From an uncultured Lachnospiraceae bacterium (GTDB lineage: Bacteria > Bacillota > Clostridia > Lachnospirales > Lachnospiraceae): a stretch of DNA of 8,324 nt. The position numbers were made by a program, and so were the translations under genes. Below, in pieces: positions 1 to 7,005 of the stretch. The notes below the pieces were generated by a model. It was given only the letters and a program-made list of their open reading frames with translations. It searched no databases and was not told the origin of the DNA. The stretch lies in assembly GCA_902797475.1 (NCBI GenBank), contig CADBTG010000020.1, forward strand, positions 1 through 8,324, written 5' to 3'. Each line of letters starts with the position of its first letter. The first letter of the stretch is position 1.

Positions 1-1
1 C

Positions 2-1294
2 AAGGGGCTTGAGTTTCCGATTGTCTTTCTGATCGACTGCGAGCGGGACACCTATTATTCCGGTGACAATCCCGTCATGCTGTTCCATTCGAGGCTCGGC
101 ATCGGGCCGACGGCTTTCTTCCCGGAAGAACGCCGCATGACGGATACGTATCTGAAGCAGGCCGTCGCAAGAAGGCGCCACCGTGACGAGGTCGGAGAAG
201 CAATCCGCCTTTTGTATGTTGCGATGACAAGAGCGAAGGAAAAGCTCATCCTGACCGGTTATATGAAAGCCGCACGCTTCGGGAAAATGCTGACGAACCT
301 GACGCCTCCCGATGAACCGATGGAGTATTCCGACATCGAGCATGCCGGCAACTATCAGGAGCTGATCCTTCCGTGCATTCTTTCGGGCATCCCGAAAGAG
401 GAACGGGACCGGATTCAGCCGATCGGAAAGGATATCTGGGCCGGATTTTCCGAGGTTCACACGGCGAACTGGATCATCAAAACCGTTTCGGACGAAACAC
501 TCGAAACGGCAAAGCTTAAGCGGACGGCACCTGCCGGAATCGCGAAAAATGAAGAGCCGGTAGCGAAGGTAATGCGGGAATTCTTCTCGTACCGGTATCC
601 GCACCAAAACGGCGGAGCACCGGTGAAGCTTTCGGTTTCCGCCCTGAAGAAGAGCCGGCTGGAAGAAACGGACATTGTGCAGGACCATCCGGATGCCCAT
701 ATCGAGCACGAACCCGAAAAACTGCCGCCTGTTCCGAAATTCATTTCGCCTGCGGAAACCTCCGAGGATATGCGCGGTGCCATGCGCGGAACATGGTACC
801 ACAGAATTCTCGAGCTGCACGATTACGGGCGCGAAGGTACCGCAGCCGATTGGAAGAGCGAAGTAACCGAAATGGTGAACGGCGGATTTGTTCCGAAGGA
901 AACCCTTACCGCGATTGATTTTAATAAGCTCGGGAACTTCTGCCGCTCCGATATCGGACAGAGAATGAAACAGGCAGCGCTTCAGGGCACGTTAAAGAGA
1001 GAGCAGGCATTTGTCATGGGCGTTCCGGCCGATACGATTCAGGCGGAATATCCTGCCTCGGAAACGGTTTTGATTCAGGGAATCATCGATGCTTTCTTCG
1101 AGGAAGAGGACGGCATTGTCCTCGTCGATTACAAGACCGACCGGGTCGGCATCGAAGACGGAGAAGAGATTCTTAAGTCCCGTTACGGGATTCAGCTTCG
1201 CTATTATGCGGACGCAATTACCCGGGGAACCGGAAAAATAGTAAAAGAATGTGTGATTTACAGTTTTGCTCTTCAAAAATCCGTGCCGTTGTAG
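2..1294 (+). CDS. addA: AddA, ATP-dependent helicase/nuclease subunit A (C-terminal part, 5' end outside window)
   Basis: AddA pairs with AddB to unwind and resect double-strand DNA ends for recombinational repair, doing the job of RecBCD in Firmicutes. The frame is open from base 2; 430 residues are visible of a protein usually near 1,200. Counting from the first visible codon, residues 1-10 (KGLEFPIVFL) match the end of a UvrD/Rep-type helicase motif, and YVAMTRAKEKL at 72-82 is helicase motif VI. The RecB-type nuclease domain follows: GTWYHRILE at 263-271 with H267, GIIDAF at 360-365 with D363, DYKTD at 376-380 with D376 and K378, and QLRYYADAI at 398-406. All expected nuclease residues are present, so the domain should be active. 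The TAG stop abuts a TATAAT box of the next gene's promoter. An addB gene would be expected upstream, outside the window. RecB itself is less likely given the residue pattern and context. Confidence 0.95.
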   Translation, partial: KGLEFPIVFLIDCERDTYYSGDNPVMLFHSRLGIGPTAFFPEERRMTDTYLKQAVARRRHRDEVGEAIRLLYVAMTRAKEKLILTGYMKAARFGKMLTNLTPPDEPMEYSDIEHAGNYQELILPCILSGIPKEERDRIQPIGKDIWAGFSEVHTANWIIKTVSDETLETAKLKRTAPAGIAKNEEPVAKVMREFFSYRYPHQNGGAPVKLSVSALKKSRLEETDIVQDHPDAHIEHEPEKLPPVPKFISPAETSEDMRGAMRGTWYHRILELHDYGREGTAADWKSEVTEMVNGGFVPKETLTAIDFNKLGNFCRSDIGQRMKQAALQGTLKREQAFVMGVPADTIQAEYPASETVLIQGIIDAFFEEEDGIVLVDYKTDRVGIEDGEEILKSRYGIQLRYYADAITRGTGKIVKECVIYSFALQKSVPL

Positions 1295-1300
1295 TATAAT
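1272..1300 (+). promoter_or_regulatory. Sigma-A-type promoter overlapping the end of addA
   Basis: A perfect -10 box TATAAT lies at 1295-1300, directly after the addA stop codon. A 4/6 -35 box, TTCAAA, lies at 1272-1277 with a 17-base spacer. The -35 is inside the last codons of addA. Initiation near 1307 would leave a leader of about 46 bases before the lipid kinase start at 1353. The -10 and the spacing are seen directly; activity is inferred. Confidence 0.65.
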
Positions 1301-1339
1301 AGATGCGGTTCTGTGGCCCTTCTGTTCCGGACAGAAGTC

Positions 1340-1347
1340 GAGGAGAG
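1340..1347 (+). promoter_or_regulatory. Ribosome binding site that fixes the lipid kinase start
   Basis: GAGGAGAG ends five bases before the ATG at 1353. The reading frame stays open upstream to about 1266, overlapping addA, but only the 1353 ATG has this site. It also gives an N-terminus (MREKIIFIYNPNAGKKK) typical of the kinase family. Confidence 0.8.
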
Positions 1348-1352
1348 AAATC

Positions 1353-2294
1353 ATGCGAGAGAAGATCATATTCATTTACAATCCGAATGCCGGCAAGAAG
1401 AAGATCAGCGTCAAACTGAACGACATCGTTCGGGAGCTGGTCGAGGATAACTGTGACCTTATTCTGAGTCCTACGAAAAAGCACGGCGACGCGAAGGATG
1501 CCGTTATGACTTACCTGCGGGAAGGCATGCTGAAGCGGATCATCTGCTCCGGCGGTGACGGCACGCTTCACGAAGTCATAAACGGAATGCTTTCCTGTGA
1601 GCAGACCGGACAACGCGTGCCGCTTCTTTACATTCCGGCGGGAAGCACCAACGATTTCGGAAAGTCCTTAAAGCTTCCGAAAGACATGGTGGAAATTGCC
1701 AAGCTCGGGCGGGAAGGCATGTGTTATCCGTGCGACATGGCAGTGTTCAATACCGAGTATTTCGTTTATACGGCCGCTTTCGGCATGTTCACGAAGGTTT
1801 CGTACGAAACGAAACAGAGCATGAAGAACGTGTTCGGTCACATGGCTTATGTGCTGAACGGCGCGGCTTCGTTAACGCATATTGAAAAATACAACATGAA
1901 GATTTCGTATGACGAGCGTTATACGGAGGGCACGTTTGTTTACGGAATGGTTGTGAATTCCGAGTCCGTCGGCGGTTTCAAGGGAATCACCGGAAAGGAC
2001 GTGTCCCTGAATGACGGCTATTACGAAATGCTTCTTGTCAGGGAATTCAAAGCCTTTGAGCTGCCGGATATCATCAACAGCATCCTGCATGCGGATTATT
2101 CGAATCCGAATCTTTTGCATGCGCGTGTCAAGCATGTCCGGTTCGAATGCGACAGGCCGGTTTCCTACACGCTCGACGGCGAGTTCGGCGGCGAATGCCG
2201 TGTGGCGGATATTTCGATTCGCTACCGTGCCGTTGATTTTATGATCCCGAAGACGTTGATCGGACTTTGGGAAGGGGCCGACAAGGCCTGGTAA
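1353..2294 (+). CDS. Diacylglycerol kinase-type lipid kinase (DagK/YegS/LCB5 family)
   Basis: The product is predicted to phosphorylate a membrane lipid hydroxyl with ATP, most likely diacylglycerol to phosphatidic acid, returning it to phospholipid synthesis. It has 313 residues, normal for the family. The N-terminal catalytic domain shows NPNAG at 10-14, the nucleotide-binding signature SGGDGTLHEV at 66-75 and PAGSTNDFG at 95-103. The C-terminal beta-sandwich domain shows NDGYYEMLLV at 220-229 and LDGE at 274-277, the conserved DG and DGE positions. No transmembrane segment or signal peptide is apparent, as expected for a soluble enzyme that acts at the inner face of the membrane. It follows a promoter at the end of addA and is separated from xylB by 79 bases, so it may be transcribed alone or with xylB. 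The exact lipid substrate (diacylglycerol, undecaprenol or another lipid) cannot be read from the sequence. Confidence 0.9.
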   Translation: MREKIIFIYNPNAGKKKISVKLNDIVRELVEDNCDLILSPTKKHGDAKDAVMTYLREGMLKRIICSGGDGTLHEVINGMLSCEQTGQRVPLLYIPAGSTNDFGKSLKLPKDMVEIAKLGREGMCYPCDMAVFNTEYFVYTAAFGMFTKVSYETKQSMKNVFGHMAYVLNGAASLTHIEKYNMKISYDERYTEGTFVYGMVVNSESVGGFKGITGKDVSLNDGYYEMLLVREFKAFELPDIINSILHADYSNPNLLHARVKHVRFECDRPVSYTLDGEFGGECRVADISIRYRAVDFMIPKTLIGLWEGADKAW

Positions 2295-2306
2295 AAACGT
2301 ACCCGA

Positions 2307-2344
2307 ATTCCGGCGGAATCGCATCATGCGAGGGGAAAGCCGGA
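2307..2344. repeat. Nested inverted repeats in the leader of the xylulokinase gene
   Basis: The gap before xylB contains three overlapping symmetric elements: ATTCCG/CGGAAT around a central G (2307-2319), CGCAT/ATGCG around a central C (2320-2330), and an outer pair TCCGGC (2309-2314) with GCCGGA (2339-2344). No run of T follows, so it does not look like an intrinsic terminator. It could be an operator for a sugar-responsive repressor or a leader RNA fold. An AT-rich stretch, TATAAAAT at 2346-2353, follows and could hold a -10 box, but no -35 is visible at a suitable distance. Confidence 0.4.
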
Positions 2345-2373
2345 GTATAAAATAACACTTTTGGAGGTAGACT

Positions 2374-3855
2374 ATGTATTATATCGGTGTGGATCTGGGA
2401 ACGTCATCCGTTAAGCTTCTGATGATGGATGAAAAAGGCGAGATCAAGAATATCGTTTCAAAGGAGTATCCGCTTTTCTTCCCGAAGACCGGATGGTCCG
2501 AGCAGAAGCCGGAAGACTGGTGGACGCAGATGAAGGCAGGCGTAAAGGAACTCGTAAAGGGCTTTGACGCAAGTCAGGTTGCCGGCATCAGCTTCGGCGG
2601 ACAGATGCACGGTCTTGTCATTCTCGATGAGAACGACAATGTGCTTCGTCCCGCAATTCTGTGGAATGACGGACGTACCCAGGAGGAATGCGATTACCTG
2701 AACAATGTCATCGGACGCGAGAAGATTTCCGCTTACACTGCCAACATGGCGCTGACCGGATTTACCGCACCGAAGCTTTTATGGGTGAAGAAGCATGAGC
2801 CCGAAATCTTCGCAAAGATCTGCAAGATCATGCTTCCGAAGGATTACATTGCATACCTTCTTTCAGGCGTTCACTGCACGGATGTTTCGGATGCTTCCGG
2901 AATGCTCCTGTTTGACGTTAAGAACAAGTGCTGGTCCAAGGAGATGATCGACATCGTCGGCATTAAGGAAAGCCAGCTCGCTAAGATTTTCGAGAGCTAC
3001 GAGGTTGTCGGAACGATTCTTCCCGAGGTTGCCGAAGAGCTCGGTCTTCCGAAGACCGTTAAGATCATCGCAGGTGCCGGAGACAACGCTGCAGGCGCTG
3101 TCGGAACCGGAACGCTTGAGCACGGCATGTGCTCGGTATCCCTCGGAACGAGCGGCACCGTATTCATCGCTACCGATGAGTTCGCGGTTGACGACAAGAA
3201 TGCAATGCATTCCTTCGCACATGCGAACGGCCGTTATCATTTCCTCGGCTGCATGCTTTCCGCAGCTTCCTCCAACAAGTGGTGGATGGATGACATCATC
3301 GGCACGAAGGATTACGCTGCCGAGCAGAAGAACATCAAGGAAATCGGCAAAAACAACGTTTACTATCTGCCTTACCTGATGGGCGAGCGCACACCTCACA
3401 ACAATCCCGATGCAAGGGGCTGCTTCATCGGTCTTTCGATGGACACGAAGCGTGAAGACATGACGCTTGCGGTTATGGAAGGTGTTACCTACGCACTTCG
3501 CGACGCACTTGAGATTGCAAGAAGCTTCGGCGTTAAGATCGAGCGCATCCGTGCGATCGGCGGCGGCGCCAAGAGCCCGCTCTGGTGCAAGGTTTTAGCC
3601 AATATCATGAACGTTAAGGTTGACAAGATCAACTGCGAAGAAGGCCCCGGCTACGGCGCTGCAATCCTTGCGGCTGTCGGCTGCGGCGAGTACGCAAGCG
3701 TGGAAGAAGCGGCAGGCAAGCTGATCCGCGTCGTTGACACGATTGACCAGGATCCCGCAATTGTTGCGGAATACGAGAAGCGGTATCAGATTTTCCGCGG
3801 ACTGTATCCGGCACTGGTACCTTCCTTTAAGGCTATGGCCGAATTAAACAAATAA
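2374..3855 (+). CDS. xylB: Xylulokinase (FGGY carbohydrate kinase)
   Basis: Xylulokinase phosphorylates D-xylulose with ATP to xylulose 5-phosphate, feeding xylose into the pentose phosphate pathway in the cytoplasm. The 493-residue length is typical. Motifs in order: DLGTSS at 7-12 (first phosphate loop), FGGQMHG at 74-80 and WNDGRT at 97-102 (sugar binding, as in E. coli XylB), GAGDNAAGA at 234-242 with likely catalytic base D237, SLGTSG at 256-261, GERTPHNNPDARG at 337-349, and the adenine-site loop GGGAKSPLW at 396-404. The MHG and WNDGRT motifs favour xylulokinase over glycerol or gluconate kinase. GGAGG at 2363-2367 precedes the ATG by six bases. No xylose isomerase or transporter is in view, so this copy stands apart from a xyl operon here. 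Lysine is AAG in all but about three of 39 codons, a stronger bias than in addA, suggesting high expression. An intrinsic terminator follows. Confidence 0.93.
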   Translation: MYYIGVDLGTSSVKLLMMDEKGEIKNIVSKEYPLFFPKTGWSEQKPEDWWTQMKAGVKELVKGFDASQVAGISFGGQMHGLVILDENDNVLRPAILWNDGRTQEECDYLNNVIGREKISAYTANMALTGFTAPKLLWVKKHEPEIFAKICKIMLPKDYIAYLLSGVHCTDVSDASGMLLFDVKNKCWSKEMIDIVGIKESQLAKIFESYEVVGTILPEVAEELGLPKTVKIIAGAGDNAAGAVGTGTLEHGMCSVSLGTSGTVFIATDEFAVDDKNAMHSFAHANGRYHFLGCMLSAASSNKWWMDDIIGTKDYAAEQKNIKEIGKNNVYYLPYLMGERTPHNNPDARGCFIGLSMDTKREDMTLAVMEGVTYALRDALEIARSFGVKIERIRAIGGGAKSPLWCKVLANIMNVKVDKINCEEGPGYGAAILAAVGCGEYASVEEAAGKLIRVVDTIDQDPAIVAEYEKRYQIFRGLYPALVPSFKAMAELNK

Positions 3856-3863
3856 GACATGAA

Positions 3864-3906
3864 GCCGGCGGACCCCGTTCTCGGGGTTCGCTTTCTGGCG
3901 TTTTTT
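3864..3906 (+). terminator. Rho-independent terminator after xylB
   Basis: The core stem ACCCCG (3872-3877) pairs with CGGGGT (3882-3887) around the loop TTCT. It extends through GGCGG (3867-3871) against TTCGCT (3887-3892) with some G-U pairs, and after a four-base bulge through GCC (3864-3866) against GGC (3897-3899). A run of six T (3901-3906) follows. It lies just past the xylB stop and only 10 bases before the next gene's ribosome site. Confidence 0.9.
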
Positions 3907-3928
3907 AGTAACCCTCGGGAGGTGGAAA

Positions 3929-4714
3929 ATGGAAGCCTACACCGATTTTGCATCGGTATACGATCTGTGCATGGATACGGTTCCGTACGACGAATGGGCG
4001 CAGGCAATCCGCGACCGGCTTACGGAGTACGGCATATCCGACGGGCTTGTGTGCGAGCTCGGCTGCGGTACCGGCGAAATGACGGAACGGCTTTCCCAGC
4101 TCGGTTACGATATGATCGGAATCGACGCCTCCGAGGATATGCTCATGGAAGCCCGCGAAAAGCTCTATGAGCGCACGGAAGGAGAGGAACGTGACATTCT
4201 CTACCTGTTGCAGGATATGCGCGAATTTGAGCTTTACGGGACTGTCAGGGCATTTGTCAGCGTATGCGACAGCATGAACTACATGCTGACGGAGCAGGAC
4301 CTTTTGAAGGTGTTCCGGCTGGTCAACAATTATCTCGACCGAAACGGCATCTTTTTGTTCGACATGAAGACCGAAGCCTGTTACCTTGAGATGGGCAACG
4401 AAACGCGTGCCGAGAATTTTAACGGTGCCGCCGTTATCTGGGAGAATTCCTACAAAAAGCGCAAGAAACAGAATACGTACCGGGTTACGATGTTTCTTCG
4501 CGAACACGGAGATCTGTACCGCAAATCATCCGAAATCCACGTGCAGCAGGCCTACACGCCGGAGCAGGTGAAGAAGCTTCTTGCCGAAGCCGGAATGGAG
4601 TTTCTGTCGGTCTGGGACGTCGAAACGGGCCTTCCCGTTACCAAAGAGACGAAACGCATGATGTTCGCCGCAAGAGAAGGCTTTCAACCCGGAAAATGCT
4701 ACGAAACGGAATAA
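3929..4714 (+). CDS. Class I SAM-dependent methyltransferase, substrate unknown
   Basis: A 261-residue Rossmann-fold methyltransferase. Motif I, ELGCGTGE at 43-50, binds S-adenosylmethionine. The acidic end of strand 2 is GIDASEDM at 64-71, D96 in LQDMREF likely contacts the adenine, and SVCDSMNYML at 111-120 corresponds to strand 4 and the loop after it. The start YTDFASVYDLCMD is typical of the small-molecule or unassigned Methyltransf_11/25-type group. No RNA-binding or DNA-recognition domain is visible. The ATG has a good site, GGGAGGTG at 3917-3924. The gene is first after the xylB terminator and ends 12 bases before hslO, so the two are probably cotranscribed. I have the impression that a methyltransferase beside hslO recurs in Lachnospiraceae, which would suggest a shared role, but the substrate cannot be inferred. 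Confidence 0.85.
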   Translation: MEAYTDFASVYDLCMDTVPYDEWAQAIRDRLTEYGISDGLVCELGCGTGEMTERLSQLGYDMIGIDASEDMLMEAREKLYERTEGEERDILYLLQDMREFELYGTVRAFVSVCDSMNYMLTEQDLLKVFRLVNNYLDRNGIFLFDMKTEACYLEMGNETRAENFNGAAVIWENSYKKRKKQNTYRVTMFLREHGDLYRKSSEIHVQQAYTPEQVKKLLAEAGMEFLSVWDVETGLPVTKETKRMMFAAREGFQPGKCYETE

Positions 4715-4726
4715 GAGACAGGTTAT

Positions 4727-5596
4727 ATGAGTGATACTTTAATTCGGGCCTATGCCGCGGACGGATTCGTACGGGCATTTGCCGCATCCACAAAAGATAT
4801 CGTCGCATTTGCCAAAAAGGCGCACGGCACGAGCCCGGTCTGCACGGCAGCGCTCGGAAGGCTACTTACGGCCGGCTCCATGATGGGCTCGATGATGAAA
4901 AGCAGGGCCGACATCATGACGCTTTTGATTCGCTGTGAGGGACCGATCGGCGGCCTTTGCGTAACGGCGGATGCCGAAGGCAATGTAAAAGGCTACGTGA
5001 ATGAGCCTTTGGTCATGCTGCCCGCCAAGCCGAACCATCACTTCGATGTCGGCGGGGCGCTCGGAAAGGGCATTCTTTCCGTCATCCGTGACCTCGGCCT
5101 TAAGGATCCGTATGTCGGCGAAGTGGAACTGCAAACCGGTGAAATCGCGGAAGACCTGACTTACTATTTTGCTTCGAGCGAGCAGACGCCGTCCGTTGTC
5201 GGACTCGGCGTTTTGATGAACAAAGACAATACGGTCGCCTGCGCGGGCGGCTTTATCCTGCAATTGATGCCCGACTGTCCGGAGGACGTAATCGAACGGA
5301 TCGAGCAGAACATCAAGGACATTCCGAGCGTGACAGACATGCTTTCCTCGGGCATGACCCCGGAGGACATTATCAACAGGACGCTCGACGGTCTGAACCC
5401 CGAGGTTACCGATACCCTGACGCCGAAGTATCTTTGCAACTGCTCGAAGGAGCGTTATGCGAAGGGCATCATGAGTCTCGGCAAAAAGGACCTCGATTCC
5501 CTGATTGCAGGCGGGGAGGATATTGAAGTGGTATGCAGATTCTGCGGAAAGAAATATGTCTTTACCGCGGATGAACTGAAAGACATGCAGCGTTAA
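4727..5596 (+). CDS. hslO: Hsp33, redox-regulated holdase chaperone
   Basis: Hsp33 binds unfolding cytoplasmic proteins during oxidative stress. Reduced, it holds zinc through four cysteines; oxidation forms disulfides, releases zinc and switches on chaperone activity. The 289-residue length is normal. The N-terminal domain opens LIRAYAADGFVRAFAA, with GRLLTAGSMMGSMMK (44-58), RCEGPIGGL (69-77) and GNVKGYV (85-91), all family hallmarks. The C-terminal redox switch is complete: C237 and C239 (CNC) and C270 and C273 (CRFC), with 30 residues between the pairs, the same layout as E. coli Hsp33. The ribosome site is weak (ACAGG at 4718-4722, four bases before the ATG), and the upstream stop is 12 bases away, so coupling to the methyltransferase is likely. 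Its TAA stop overlaps the ribosome site of the aminopeptidase gene. Confidence 0.97.
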   Translation: MSDTLIRAYAADGFVRAFAASTKDIVAFAKKAHGTSPVCTAALGRLLTAGSMMGSMMKSRADIMTLLIRCEGPIGGLCVTADAEGNVKGYVNEPLVMLPAKPNHHFDVGGALGKGILSVIRDLGLKDPYVGEVELQTGEIAEDLTYYFASSEQTPSVVGLGVLMNKDNTVACAGGFILQLMPDCPEDVIERIEQNIKDIPSVTDMLSSGMTPEDIINRTLDGLNPEVTDTLTPKYLCNCSKERYAKGIMSLGKKDLDSLIAGGEDIEVVCRFCGKKYVFTADELKDMQR

Positions 5597-5602
5597 GGAG
5601 GA
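5595..5602 (+). promoter_or_regulatory. Strong ribosome binding site overlapping the hslO stop codon
   Basis: AAGGAGGA begins inside the hslO TAA stop (5594-5596) and ends five bases before the ATG at 5608. Ribosomes ending hslO therefore release over the site used for the aminopeptidase, which fits translational coupling. Confidence 0.8.
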
Positions 5603-5607
5603 TAAAA

Positions 5608-6996
5608 ATGGGAACTAAGAATGCCTGGCTGAAGTATGATAAGAAGGCCATGAAGGAAGTGATGGACTTTGCGGAGCAGTACCGGCAGTTCATCAGTAAA
5701 AACAAGACCGAGCGTGCCTGCGCGGAAAGCGTAATCAGTAAGGCGCAGAAGCTCGGCTTCAAGGACCTTGCGAAGGTGAAGAAGGTTAAGGCGGGCGACC
5801 GTCTCTATGCTTCTTTGATGGGCAAGACAGTTGCGCTTTTCCTGGTCGGAACCGAGCCGCTTTCTTCCGGCATGAAGATACTCGGCGCGCATATCGATTC
5901 GCCGAGGCTTGATCTGAAGCAGGAGCCGATTTACGAGGGCATTTCGAATGACGGCACCGATGCGGATCTGGCTCTTCTTGATACGCATTACTACGGCGGC
6001 ATCAAGAAATATCAGTGGGTTACGCTTCCGATGGCCATGCACGGCGTCATCTGCAAGAAGGACGGCACGGTTGTAAAGGTTTCGATCGGTGATGAGCCCG
6101 GTGATCCGGTTTTCGGGATCAGCGACCTTCTTCCGCATCTTGCATCCGAGCAGATGAACAAGACCGGAGCGAAGATTGTCGAAGGCGAAAAACTCGATGT
6201 CACATTTGCCTCAATGCCTCTTAAAGGCGAGAAGAAAAAGGCCGTCAAGGCGCAGGCACTGAAGCTCCTTGCGAAAAAATACGACATCGAGGAAGCGGAT
6301 TTCATGTCTGCGGAAATCGAAATCGTTCCCGCAGGCGAAGCCCGAGACATGGGCATTGACAGCTCGTTGATCATGGGCTACGGACATGACGACCGCGTGT
6401 GCGCTTTTCCGTCGGCGGAAGCACTGTTCCGGTTGGAGTCCACGGACCGTACGGCCGTATGCCTTTTGGTCGACAAGGAGGAGATCGGAAGCGTCGGCGC
6501 AACCGGCATGCATTCCCGTTTCTTCGAGAATACGGTTGCGGAGCTTTTGGACCGCATGGGCGATTACAGCGAGCTGAAGGTTCGCCGCGCTCTCCAGAAT
6601 TCCGTGATGCTTTCCTCCGATGTGAGTGCCGCTTATGATCCGCTTTATCCGAGCGTGAGCCAGACGAGAAATACCGCATTCCTCGGCCGCGGCGTTGTAT
6701 TTAACAAGTATACGGGTGCCCGTGGCAAATACGAATCAAACGATTCCGCTCCGGAGTTCTTCGCGCGGATCCGCAAAGTCTTCGATGATGCGGATGTCAC
6801 GTTCCAGACTGCCGAGCTCGGCAAGGTTGATGCCGGAGGCGGCGGAACGATTGCCTATATCATGGCCGATTACGGCATGAACGTCATCGACAGCGGCGTT
6901 CCGGTGCAGAACATGCATGCGCCGTGGGAGGTTATCAGCAAGGCCGATCTGTATGAGGCACTGCAGGGCTATCTGGCATTTTACAAAGGCATGTAG
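5608..6996 (+). CDS. M18 family zinc aminopeptidase (aspartyl aminopeptidase type)
   Basis: A cytoplasmic metallopeptidase that removes N-terminal residues from peptides; M18 members usually prefer acidic ones. The 462-residue length is typical. Expected metal and catalytic residues are visible: H95 in AHIDSPR, the bridging aspartate in GYGHDDR (D261 or D262), catalytic E291 with ligand E292 in DKEEIGS, D338 in SSDVSAAYDP, and H437 in MHAPWE. HYYGGIKKYQW (127-137) and VGATGMHSRFFE (296-307) are also family-typical. No signal peptide is present. The strong ribosome site AAGGAGGA at 5595-5602 fixes the ATG. It sits 11 bases after hslO and nine before the preferred dUTPase start, in the middle of the probable operon. 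M42 peptidases share the general fold, but the motif set is M18. Preference for Asp/Glu over other residues is inferred from the family only. Confidence 0.95.
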   Translation: MGTKNAWLKYDKKAMKEVMDFAEQYRQFISKNKTERACAESVISKAQKLGFKDLAKVKKVKAGDRLYASLMGKTVALFLVGTEPLSSGMKILGAHIDSPRLDLKQEPIYEGISNDGTDADLALLDTHYYGGIKKYQWVTLPMAMHGVICKKDGTVVKVSIGDEPGDPVFGISDLLPHLASEQMNKTGAKIVEGEKLDVTFASMPLKGEKKKAVKAQALKLLAKKYDIEEADFMSAEIEIVPAGEARDMGIDSSLIMGYGHDDRVCAFPSAEALFRLESTDRTAVCLLVDKEEIGSVGATGMHSRFFENTVAELLDRMGDYSELKVRRALQNSVMLSSDVSAAYDPLYPSVSQTRNTAFLGRGVVFNKYTGARGKYESNDSAPEFFARIRKVFDDADVTFQTAELGKVDAGGGGTIAYIMADYGMNVIDSGVPVQNMHAPWEVISKADLYEALQGYLAFYKGM

Positions 6997-7000
6997 GTGA
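6995..7000 (+). promoter_or_regulatory. Ribosome binding site deciding the dUTPase start
   Basis: AGGTGA overlaps the aminopeptidase TAG stop (6994-6996) and lies five bases before the ATG at 7006. A GTG in the same frame at 6997, immediately after that stop, is the alternative start; only a weak AAAGG (6985-6989) precedes it. Confidence 0.55.
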
Positions 7001-7005
7001 ACGGC

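Noticed and set aside
2863..3399. 178-codon minus-strand open frame inside xylB
   Set aside because: It lies fully within a gene whose motifs are complete, has no convincing ribosome site, and its translation shows no domain features; it is a shadow of codon bias.
3913..3922. CCTC/GAGG inverted repeat that could hide the methyltransferase ribosome site
   Set aside because: Allowing a four-base loop leaves only three base pairs, too weak to sequester the site by itself.
3859..4170. Plus-strand open frame starting at the xylB terminator
   Set aside because: It begins inside the terminator hairpin region and overlaps the methyltransferase in another frame; the Arg-rich translation is typical of a shadow frame.
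3905..4507. 200-codon minus-strand open frame across the methyltransferase gene
   Set aside because: It is antisense to a gene with a clear SAM-binding motif and ribosome site, and has no recognisable motifs of its own.
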